NCBI RefSeq assembly: GCF_009707365.1
Contig: NZ_CP046122.1
Location: forward strand, 1,984,001-2,048,000
Source: Microlunatus sp. Gsoil 973
GTDB lineage: Bacteria; Actinomycetota; Actinomycetes; Propionibacteriales; Propionibacteriaceae
DNA length: 64,000 bases
Direction: 5' to 3'
The notes under the pieces were generated by a model. That model was given only the letters and a program-made list of their open reading frames with translations. It searched no databases and was not told the DNA's origin. The position numbers and the translations under genes are program-made. Each line of letters opens with the position of its first letter. Within the stretch, counting starts at the first letter, position 1. Below are positions 56,838 through 64,000 of the stretch, in pieces.

Positions 56838-58012
56838 GGCCCGACCTCTGGATGGCTGGTGAGCACGTCGGTCTGGATCTCCTCCGGTACGGCGTCCGGT
56901 ACGTCGCCGATCGCCACTTCCGGGTCGACGGCGGTCGGCTTGAACAGATCGGTCGGTTTGGCACCGTCCAGTTGATCACGGAAATGGCAGGCCGCGGAAT
57001 GACCGTTCGGGCCGGATGTCGGGTCCAGCCGTTCCAGGGCCGGCTCGACCTCCCGGCACACATCCTGGCCGATCGGGCAGCGCGGCTCGAACGGACAGCC
57101 CGACGGCAGGTTGACCAGGGAAGGCGGCGTACCGAGGATCGGCGTGAGCCGGTGGTGACTGGATTCGTCCAGCCGCGGCAGACTGCCCAGCAGGCCCAGC
57201 GTGTACGGCATCCGCGGTGTGTAGAAGATGTCCTCGGTGGTCCCGGTCTCCACCATCTTCCCGGCGTACATCACCGCGACCCGGTCGACGTGGCCGGCGA
57301 TCACTCCAAGATCATGAGTGATCAACACCATCGCCGCGCCGGTCTCCTGCCGGGCCGCTTCGAGTGCCTCCAGAACCTGCGCCTGCACCGTCACGTCCAA
57401 CGCGGTCGTCGGCTCGTCGGCGATGATCACGTCGGGATCATTGGCCATCGCGATCGCGATCACCACGCGTTGCCGCATGCCGCCGGACAACTCGTGCGGA
57501 TAGCTGTCGGCCCGCTGCCGCGGGTTCGGAATACCCACCACATCGAGCAGATCGATCGCTCGTTGCCGGGCAGCCTCCCTCGACACCGCGTTGTGGGCCC
57601 GGATCGCCTCGGACAGCTGGAAGCCGACGGTGTAGACCGGATTCAGACTGGTCAGCGGATCCTGGAAGATCATCGCCACGTTGTTACCGCGGATCCTGCT
57701 GATCGCGGCATCGGAGAGGCCGAGGACCTCCTTGCCGAGGATCTTCGCCGAACCGTTGATCCGCGCGTTGGCGGGCAACAGGCCCATCACCGCCAGGGAA
57801 CTCACCGATTTGCCCGAGCCGGACTCGCCGACGATGCCCAGGGCTTCGCCCGCGGCCACCCGATAGCTCACGCCGCGAACGGCCTGCACCAGCCCGTCAT
57901 CGGTCGGAAAGCTGACGCTGAGATTGTTCAGTTCCAAGACGACGTCGCCGGGGCGTGCGCGCATCCGGGCGCCGGCGTCGTCGGCGATCACATCGGCTTC
58001 TTCGACGGTCAC
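56834..58012 (-). CDS. Peptide-type ABC transporter ATP-binding protein (OppD/DppD-like)
   Basis: ATPase of 392 residues. Walker A GESGSGKSVSSLAVMGLLP, Q-loop IFQDPLTSLNPV, signature HELSGGMRQRVVIAIAM, Walker B VIIADEPTTALD, H-loop ITHDLGVI, and Cys tail GCPFEPRCPIGQDVC, then an acidic extension of about 50 residues not usual for the family. GTG 58012. It begins three bases after the permease stop. Confidence 0.93.
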   Translation of the reverse strand: MTVEEADVIADDAGARMRARPGDVVLELNNLSVSFPTDDGLVQAVRGVSYRVAAGEALGIVGESGSGKSVSSLAVMGLLPANARINGSAKILGKEVLGLSDAAISRIRGNNVAMIFQDPLTSLNPVYTVGFQLSEAIRAHNAVSREAARQRAIDLLDVVGIPNPRQRADSYPHELSGGMRQRVVIAIAMANDPDVIIADEPTTALDVTVQAQVLEALEAARQETGAAMVLITHDLGVIAGHVDRVAVMYAGKMVETGTTEDIFYTPRMPYTLGLLGSLPRLDESSHHRLTPILGTPPSLVNLPSGCPFEPRCPIGQDVCREVEPALERLDPTSGPNGHSAACHFRDQLDGAKPTDLFKPTAVDPEVAIGDVPDAVPEEIQTDVLTSHPEVGP

Positions 58013-58015
58013 CGG

Positions 58016-58942
58016 TCACCGCCTGAGCTGCGACTGCCGCGGATCCAGCGCATCCCGCAGTCCGTCACCGATGAAGTTGATCGCCAGCACAATCAGGATG
58101 ATCACCACTCCTGGGGTGTAGAACAGCCACGGTCTGGTCCAGACCGAGGTGCGTGATTGGTTGATCAGGAAGCCGAGTGACACGTCCGGCGGCTGGATCC
58201 CCAGACCGAGGAAGGACAGCGACGCCTCGGCCAGGATGGCTACCGCGATCACCAGGGTGAAGTCGACGATCATCACATTCATGCTGTTGGGGATCAGGTG
58301 GCGCAGGATGATCCTGGTGTTGGAGGCGCCCATCCCGCGGGCCGCTTCGATGAATTCCTGTTCGCGAAGCGACAGCACGACGCCGCGAACCACCCGGGCG
58401 GTGTTCAGCCAGGCGAAGGCGCCGAGGATCAACGCCGTCTGCCACCAGGTCGACGCACCGAGGAAGCCGGCGACAACGATCAGGATGACCAGCGACGGGA
58501 TCACGAACAGCAGGTCGACGAACCTCATGATCACGTTGTCCACGGCACCGCCGTACAGACCGGCCATCGCGCCGAGGAATCCGCCGATTACCGCAGAGAG
58601 GACGGCGGTAACCAGGCCGACCTTGATCGACTGCTGGGTGCCGCGCATCACCTGGGCCAGGTAGTCCTGCCCGGCCCGGGTCGTACCGAACGGGTGGTCC
58701 CAGCTGGGCGGTGCGCTGCTGGGAATCTCGCGATGGATGAAGTAGTCCCAGCGCCACACGGTCGGGCCGAGGAAGGCCAGGATCACGATCAGCAGGAAGA
58801 GCACCATCCCGAAGACCGCCATCCGGTGTCGCAGGAACCGGGTGATGATCATCCGGCCTTGCGAACGGCGTTTGGTGGTGATCCTTTCGGCCGCGGAACG
58901 GCGCTGGACGGCGGCGAGGTCGCGGGTTTTCAGCTCAGTCAT
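58016..58942 (-). CDS. Peptide-type ABC transporter permease (OppC/DppC-like)
   Basis: Permease of 308 residues. A 30-residue basic cytoplasmic tail precedes helix 1 (AVFGMVLFLLIVILAFLGP). HPFGTTRAGQDYLAQVMRGT is the OppC periplasmic segment, and the EAA loop is FIEAARGMGASNTRIILRHL. It ends FIGDGLRDALDPRQSQLRR. ATG 58942 lies one base after the OppB stop. Confidence 0.93.
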   Translation of the reverse strand: MTELKTRDLAAVQRRSAAERITTKRRSQGRMIITRFLRHRMAVFGMVLFLLIVILAFLGPTVWRWDYFIHREIPSSAPPSWDHPFGTTRAGQDYLAQVMRGTQQSIKVGLVTAVLSAVIGGFLGAMAGLYGGAVDNVIMRFVDLLFVIPSLVILIVVAGFLGASTWWQTALILGAFAWLNTARVVRGVVLSLREQEFIEAARGMGASNTRIILRHLIPNSMNVMIVDFTLVIAVAILAEASLSFLGLGIQPPDVSLGFLINQSRTSVWTRPWLFYTPGVVIILIVLAINFIGDGLRDALDPRQSQLRR

Positions 58943-58943
58943 C

Positions 58944-59957
58944 TCAGCGCGACCCCATCCGGATCCGCGGATCGAGGACGCCGTACAACAGATCAGCGAT
59001 CAGGTTGAAGACGATCAGGATCATCCCGGTCAGCAGTACGACGGCCATCACCGCGTAGACGTCCTTGTCGTTGACGGCCTCGACCAGGAAGGTTCCCAGG
59101 CCGCGCCATCGGAACACCGTCTCGGTGATCACGGCCCCGGCCAACGCCCCTGCGGTGGCGAGCGCTCCTAGGGTGACGATCGGGATCAGCGCGGTGCGCA
59201 GCGCGTGCCGACGCATCACCACCCGGTTCCGCAACCCCTTGGCGCGGGCCAGCCGGACGTAGTCGGCGTTGAGCACCTCGAGCATCGACGCGCGCTGGAA
59301 CCGGGAGATCGATGCGTAGCCGTGGAACACCAGGGCCAGCGTCGGTAACACCAGATGCGCCACGATGTCGTTGAACTGGTAGATCGGACTCATCTCTTCG
59401 ATGTTCGGTGATGCCGCACCGAAGGTGAACAGCACAGTCGAGCCGACCCGGTCGTTGACCCAGGTGCCGCTCTCCTTGACCAGCGAGGCGATCCAGAAGC
59501 TCGGCATCGCCAGGCCGATGAAGGCGATCAGGGTGAGCACGTGATCGATCATCCGATACTGCCTGACCGCACTCACCACGCCGGTGATCACCGCAGCTGC
59601 GAACGAGATCAGCAGTGCGGCGATCACCAGCCGCAGGGTGACGAAGAACCGCTCACCCAGCTCCGGGCCGATCTCCGCCCCGGCCAATGACGGACCCCAC
59701 TTCCCGCGCAGCAGACCGATATCGCCGTTGGTGTCGCCGATGCCGGTCAGCCACAGCCAGTAGCGTTCCGGAACCGATCGATCCAGATAGAGCGCATGAC
59801 GCGCCGTCTCGATGGTCTCCGGCGACGGTGGTGGCGTCTGGAGCCGAAGCATCTGCAACGGATCACCGGTGAGATCGACCAGCAGGAAGGTCAGGAAGGT
59901 CGCGGCCAGCAGCACCAGGATCGATGCTGCCAGCCGACGCACGATGAAGACGAGCAC
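58944..59957 (-). CDS. Peptide-type ABC transporter permease (OppB/DppB-like)
   Basis: Permease of 337 residues. N-terminal FIVRRLAASILVLLAATFLT, then DLTGDPLQMLR in place of the more usual PGDP segment. EAA loop YVRLARAKGLRNRVVMRRHA, end LLYGVLDPRIRMGSR. The GTG at 59957 has AAGGACG upstream. It lies 84 bases after the frameshifted binding-protein gene, in one operon. Confidence 0.92.
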   Translation of the reverse strand: MLVFIVRRLAASILVLLAATFLTFLLVDLTGDPLQMLRLQTPPPSPETIETARHALYLDRSVPERYWLWLTGIGDTNGDIGLLRGKWGPSLAGAEIGPELGERFFVTLRLVIAALLISFAAAVITGVVSAVRQYRMIDHVLTLIAFIGLAMPSFWIASLVKESGTWVNDRVGSTVLFTFGAASPNIEEMSPIYQFNDIVAHLVLPTLALVFHGYASISRFQRASMLEVLNADYVRLARAKGLRNRVVMRRHALRTALIPIVTLGALATAGALAGAVITETVFRWRGLGTFLVEAVNDKDVYAVMAVVLLTGMILIVFNLIADLLYGVLDPRIRMGSR

Positions 59958-60041
59958 GGGCGTCCTTCACAGTGTCGGGGATCCGAACAAGTGGGCATCA
60001 TGGGCACACACGCGTGAACCCAGGGAGTTGTGACCCCTGCG

Positions 60042-61845
60042 TCATTCGGCGCGGGAGCCCCACTCCTGGGAGTTGTAGTAGGTACGACCTGCGTCGGCAC
60101 CGTTGTCCCGCATGTTGACGTAGTCGTCACTGACCCACATGAAGTTCGGCGTGTCCCACAACGGCAGGATGTACGCGTCGGCGAACACCCCGTCGACGAT
60201 CTGCTGCACGACCTTGGCGGAATCGTCCAGGCTGATCTGGTTGCGCGCTTCCTGGGTGAGCTTGTCGATCTTCGGGTCGTTCAGATTGCCGAAGTTGCTC
60301 TCACTCTTGGAGTTGTAGAACTGGAACCCGGCATTGGCGAACAGCGGGCTGCCGCTCCAGCCGAAGATCACCAGGTCGTAGTCGGCGTTGCTGAGCACCG
60401 TGCCCAACTGGTCGGGAGGCGTGGCTTCCGGCTTGACCTTGATCCCGATCTCCTTGAGGTAGGACTGGGTCAGCTGGGTGTAGGTGTCCCGGTTGGTGTT
60501 CCCGGACAGGAACGCGAACCGCAGCGTCGGCACCGCCTTGCCGTTCTTGTCCTTCAACTGGCCGCCGGACTCGAAGCCGGTGTAGCCGGCGTCCTTGAGA
60601 ATCTGGCGAGCCTTCTCCACATCGCCCGTACCGTAGCCGGTGTCGGACAGATGATCTTCGGCGTACGGGCTGGATTGCGGCAGGTACAGATCGGTCCGCA
60701 TCGGCGGCAACTCGTCCAGATCGCCCCAGATCCGCTTGCGGGCGTCCTCGTTGTCGATCGCGGTGAAGATCGCCTTGCGCAGCGCCAGGTCCTTGACCGA
60801 GTCCATGTTGAAGTCGACGTGATCCCACGAGTAGCTGCCCGAGACCGAGGTCGACACGCCGTCGATCTCGTCGAACTGCTGCTGCAACTCCGGGGTGAAG
60901 GAGGACGGCGCGCCGCCGTTCAGCTCACCGTTCTCGGTGGCCGGGACCCACGACGGCTGGTCCGGAACAACCTGCTTGATGACCTGGTCCAGGGACGGCT
61001 TGGTCTTGCCGTACCACTTGGGGTTCGGCTTCAGCACCTGGGTCTCGTCGACCGTCCACTTCTCCACCACGTACGGACCCGACGACACCTTCGGCGCGTT
61101 CTTCAGGAAGTAGTCCGAGGCCTTCTTGACATCGGCCGGCTTGTTCTTCCAGTCGAATCCCTGGTTGTCGGCGATGTGAGCCGGCAGCTCGAACAGGGCC
61201 CGGGCGAACCATTCCGGATGCTTGAACCCCTTGTCGTAGGTGATGGTGATGTTCTTGCCGTCGGCGTCGTCGGCTTCGATGCTTGCGGTCGTATCGAAGA
61301 AACTGGTGTCGGCCGGCTGGCAGCCCTTGCAATCGGTCGCCTTGCCGCTCATCAACTTCTGCATGAACTGGACGTCATCGATGTTGATCGGTTTGCCGTC
61401 GCTCCAGACCGCCTCGGGTCGGATCTCGTACTTGACCTTCATCGGATCCTTGCTGACCAGCTCGGGCTCCTTGGCGAACAAGTCGTCGTTGTAGTGCCAT
61501 TTGCCGGTCGGATCGAAGATGCCCACGGGGGGTGTAGACGCCCTGCAGCATCTGGTTGAGGTACACCGAGTTGCCCAGAGCGGTCAGGTCCATGAAGACA
61601 CCGTCATGGCCCTGGTTGACCAGGTAGGTGATCTTGCCGCCCGGCTTGGTCTTCCCACTGTTGCAGGCGGCCGGATCGTCCTTGCACCCCGACAGACCGA
61701 CGGATTCCCCGGTGGTGCCACCGTTCCCCCCGTTACCGCCGCCGTTGGTGTTGCCACCCGGCTGGCCGGCTCCGGCGCACGCGGAGAGCGTGATGATCGC
61801 GGCAGCACCCGCGACCAAACTGCTCAACCATTTCTTGCTAGCCAT
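60042..61845 (-). pseudogene. ABC transporter substrate-binding lipoprotein, family 5, frameshifted
   Basis: ATG 61845 behind GAGGGG begins a lipoprotein (signal AGAAAIITLSAC, lipobox LSAC, Asn/Gly linker). After LNQMLQGVYTP the frame is lost at a run of six G on the plus strand (61527-61532). With five, the protein continues VGIFDPTGKWHYNDDLFAKE in the frame that runs to 60042, with SBP_bac_5 blocks VWSDGKPINIDDVQFMQKL and DLALRKAIFTAIDNEDARKR. The corrected protein has about 600 residues. As sequenced, a 110-residue secreted fragment would be made. Binding protein of the OppBCDF operon that follows. Confidence 0.88.
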
Positions 61846-62120
61846 AACCCCTCTTTCGACACGCACCATTGCGACGCGGCTCACACAACCGCCGCTTGTC
61901 GAGGGACCCTAGCACCGGTATCGGGCTGCGGCACCGTCCGAAACCGATGCGTTACATCAATGAGCGATCAGGCCGTACCCGAAAGATTCAGAAGATCGTT
62001 TCAGAAGACCGGCCAGCTCATTGTGGAGACCGCGATGAGCACGATCCAGCTGACTCACATCCCCGATCGGCGCGGTCTCCTCGACCGGATAGGAAACTGC
62101 TGCGAACTCACCGCAGATTG

Positions 62121-63092
62121 CTATCCAGAATCATCGGATGGGCACCGGGGACAGCAGGTCAGGACGTCCTGCCAGCCGCGGGCGGTGAGCACCATGGCGA
62201 CCTGGCGGGCGACCGCGCAGCTGTTTCGTCGCACGTCGTAGAAGCCGTAACGCAGGGTCACATCGCCGAGGACCAGCGCCGCGTTGTCCCGCCGAAAGTC
62301 GCGGAAACGGTCCTCGCCGGTGTGGCCGACCTGCCCGTCGAGTTCGACGAGCACTCGGTAGGCGCGGTAGTAGACGTCATGGCGCACACTCCGGCCCGCC
62401 ATCCGCGCCGCAGCCTGCCGGATGCCTGTCGGAAGCCCGTGGGCCAGTTCGACGTCGTGGAGGTAGTGGTATTCCAGCGGCGACTCGACTCCGTCCTCGG
62501 CACAGGCCAGGATCTCCAGCAGCTCCTGCCGGTTGGCCAGGCGTTCGCGTCGTCGCAAGGCCGTCATCAGGCGCTCCGGTGTGGTCAGCCGCTGCTGGAT
62601 CGCCAGACTCACCCAGTGCAGCGGATCCTGGTTCGCGCCACCGAGATCCGTACCGGCAAGGTCGAGTACGGTGTCGTCGATCTTGGTCCGGCGCAGGCTG
62701 CCGATCGACGACAGGCGGCCGACGCTCTCGCGCTCCTGGTGAAACCTCCAGTGCTCGGTCGGCGGCCGGCGCAGGCCATGGGGGTGCAGGATGTCGACCC
62801 GCTCCGGCGGATCGGTGATCATGCCCTCGAGGTAGGCCGCTGCCCGGCCCGCGAGCCGGGCTTCGTCTCCAGCCCTGAGCAGTCCGGCCCAGGCCCACGC
62901 GTCCCACTCGGGACGGGCTGAGTGACTGAGCATGATCCCGCTGGCGAGGCGCTGCCACTGTCCGCTGGTCACCAGCCGCCGTTGGACATGCCGACTGACG
63001 CCGTACGCCTCCGCCTGTTTGGCGGTGATCACGCCCGCGTGCGCGGCGGCGATGGCCAGCAGCTGATCGGACGGTTCGACGCGTTCCCTCAC
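62121..63092 (-). CDS. AbiEi-type antitoxin N-terminal domain plus DUF559-like nuclease-fold protein
   Basis: A 323-residue protein. The N-terminus (AAAHAGVITAKQAEAYGVSR, then HVQRRLVTSGQWQRLASGIM) is the winged-helix found in AbiEi antitoxins. The C-terminus (VESPLEYHYLHDVELAHGLP, VYYRAYRVLVELDGQVGH, FRDFRRDNAALVLGDVTLRY) fits the DUF559/Vsr-like PD-(D/E)xK fold. No AbiEii toxin gene is adjacent. Proteins of this layout are common and solitary in actinobacteria, and function is unproven. GTG start at 63092 with no clear SD. The 275-base gap on its far side (61846-62120) shows no gene. Confidence 0.78.
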   Translation of the reverse strand: MRERVEPSDQLLAIAAAHAGVITAKQAEAYGVSRHVQRRLVTSGQWQRLASGIMLSHSARPEWDAWAWAGLLRAGDEARLAGRAAAYLEGMITDPPERVDILHPHGLRRPPTEHWRFHQERESVGRLSSIGSLRRTKIDDTVLDLAGTDLGGANQDPLHWVSLAIQQRLTTPERLMTALRRRERLANRQELLEILACAEDGVESPLEYHYLHDVELAHGLPTGIRQAAARMAGRSVRHDVYYRAYRVLVELDGQVGHTGEDRFRDFRRDNAALVLGDVTLRYGFYDVRRNSCAVARQVAMVLTARGWQDVLTCCPRCPSDDSG

Positions 63093-63241
63093 ACCCGAAC
63101 GATGGAACCTTTTGCACCCGAATTGTTCAGGCCGACGACGGGCCTGTGGACAGAACTTTCTGAATCAGTCTCAAGGGATTGGAAGCTGCTGCATAGTCGC
63201 CGCAAATTCCCATCCAGAAATCCGAGCCAGCTGAAAACGAA

Positions 63242-63270
63242 CAGGCCCCGGGCAGTTCGCCCGGGGCCTG
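63242..63270 (-). terminator. Terminator of nrdJ
   Basis: CAGGCCCCGGGC (63242-63253) and GCCCGGGGCCTG (63259-63270) form a perfect 12-bp stem with a five-base loop. On the minus strand it is followed by TGTTCGTTTT, 14 bases after the nrdJ stop. Confidence 0.85.
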
Positions 63271-63283
63271 CTTGGGAGGCTGA

Positions 63284-64000
63284 TCAGCTGCAGCCGCTGG
63301 TGGAGCCGCAGCCCTCGCAGACGTAACAGCTGCCGCTCGGCCGCATCTTCGTACCGCAGGTGAAGCAGAGCGGTGCGTCGACGCTCATCCCGGAGATCGA
63401 CTCCATCAACTCGGCGGTGGTGTGCGCCGCCCTGGGTGCCTCAGCCTTGGGTGCCTCAGCCTTGGGTGCCTCAGCCTTGGGAGCCGCGGTCTTCGGGGCC
63501 GCGGTCTTCGGAACCTCGACCTTGGCGGCCTCTGCCGAATCCGCCAGCTTCGCCTCGGCCTTCAGCGCGTCGGCCTCGCTGGCGTCATCCTCCTCCGGCT
63601 CCGGCGGCAGGTAGGACCCCGTCTCGACCTGGCGGGCGCGCTCGGCCGCGGTGTAGATGCCGAGCTCGGCCCGCTCGTCGAAGCTCAGGTAGTCCAGCGC
63701 CAACCGACGGAACACGTAATCCATGATCGACTGCGACATCCGAACGTCGGGGTCGTCGGTCAGGCCCGCCGGTTCGAACTTCATGTTGGTGAACTTCTCG
63801 ACGTAGGTCTGCAGCGGAACGCCGTACTGCAGGGCGACCGAGACCGCGATCGAGAAGGCGTCCATCACACCGGCCAGCGTCGAACCCTGCTTGCCGAGCT
63901 TGAGGAACACCTCGCCGAGCTCACCGTCCTCGTGGGCGCCGGAGATCATGTAGCCCTCGGCACCACCCACGGAGAAGGAGGTGGTACGGCTCTGCCGCGA
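63284..64000 (-). CDS. nrdJ: Vitamin B12-dependent (class II) ribonucleotide reductase, C-terminal part
   Basis: The frame is open to the window edge, so the N-terminal catalytic barrel is outside. Visible are RTTSFSVGGAEGYMI, GELGEVFLKLGKQGSTLAGV, MDAFSIAVSVALQYGVPL and LTDDPDVRMSQSIMDYVFRR, all typical of the C-terminal region of NrdJ. A linker of about 60 residues rich in Ala, Pro, Lys and Glu (APKAE and APKTA repeats) leads to a Cys-rich tail (CFTCGTKMRPSGSCYVCEGC) that binds zinc and carries the reducing cysteines. The enzyme makes deoxyribonucleotides with adenosylcobalamin. Confidence 0.94.
   Translation of the reverse strand, partial: SRQSRTTSFSVGGAEGYMISGAHEDGELGEVFLKLGKQGSTLAGVMDAFSIAVSVALQYGVPLQTYVEKFTNMKFEPAGLTDDPDVRMSQSIMDYVFRRLALDYLSFDERAELGIYTAAERARQVETGSYLPPEPEEDDASEADALKAEAKLADSAEAAKVEVPKTAAPKTAAPKAEAPKAEAPKAEAPRAAHTTAELMESISGMSVDAPLCFTCGTKMRPSGSCYVCEGCGSTSGCS
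63435..63509. repeat. 15-bp tandem repeats in the nrdJ linker
   Basis: Three identical units GGTGCCTCAGCCTTG (63435-63479) are followed by two related 15-bp units containing GCCGCGGTCTTC. They encode APKAE- and APKTA-type pentapeptides in the linker between the reductase body and the Cys-rich tail. Confidence 0.85.

Noticed and set aside
62121-63092. Complete type IV toxin-antitoxin pair
   Set aside because: No adjacent nucleotidyltransferase (AbiEii-like) gene on either side, so only the AbiEi-type domain is supported.

Overview
The window is very GC-rich, with dense coding on both strands, short intergenic gaps, frequent GTG starts and strong Shine-Dalgarno (SD) sequences. Together with the gene content this points to an actinobacterium: a HrdB/SigA-type principal sigma factor with a long Lys/Ala-rich N-terminus, a second SigB-type sigma factor, an actinobacterial ParE, a furA-katG pair, and the tail of a B12-dependent ribonucleotide reductase. 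A Propionibacteriales or Microlunatus-like lineage is my best guess. That is inference, since no rRNA gene is present.

Layout. (1) 1-3952: end of a peptide-type ABC transporter operon (ATPase, lipoprotein), a HAD hydrolase and a convergent GntR/UTRA regulator. (2) 3983-23169: a conserved housekeeping block (parE, DUF7455 protein, rpoD, universal stress protein, glutamate-cysteine ligase-like enzyme, thioesterase, oligopeptidase B, FAD monooxygenase with divergent TetR, sigB, tesB, PAC2 protein, hrpA). (3) 23246-29271: MarR with divergent FAD monooxygenase, a phased repeat array, an RpiR regulator with a repeat-expanded N-terminus, an isoaspartyl peptidase, a YbjN/chaperone-like protein and HMG-CoA lyase. 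(4) 29393-38777: alpha-L-fucosidase (GH29) and a GH130 enzyme facing a complete SBP-BCDF ABC operon headed by a ROK regulator, probably a glycan-use locus. (5) 39029-53029: AEC permease, a second ABC operon with two tandem substrate-binding lipoproteins, a PhyH-type oxygenase, AraC regulator, Baeyer-Villiger monooxygenase and alcohol dehydrogenase. (6) 53135-61845: katG, furA and another full ABC operon. (7) 62121-64000: an AbiEi/DUF559-type protein and the 3' end of nrdJ.

Four peptide/nickel/opine-family ABC systems are represented (one only by its end), and each is likely to import a different substrate. Three of them carry genes split by a single extra base in a G/C homopolymer: oppD-like and oppC-like in region 4, oppB-like in region 5, and the SBP in region 6. 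In each case removing one base restores the canonical protein, and in region 4 it also restores GTGA overlaps with neighbouring genes. These are either sequencing or assembly indels or a cluster of real null or switchable alleles.

Other non-coding structure includes two copies of a repeat family built on CCGCACC cores at exact 19-bp spacing in direct and then inverted orientation (24916-25053, 31700-31761), a 15-bp minisatellite inside the RpiR gene, and well-formed candidate operators for the TetR, MarR and FurA regulators. A SigE/SigH-like promoter lies in front of sigB. I found no tRNA, rRNA, CRISPR array, insertion sequence or prophage.
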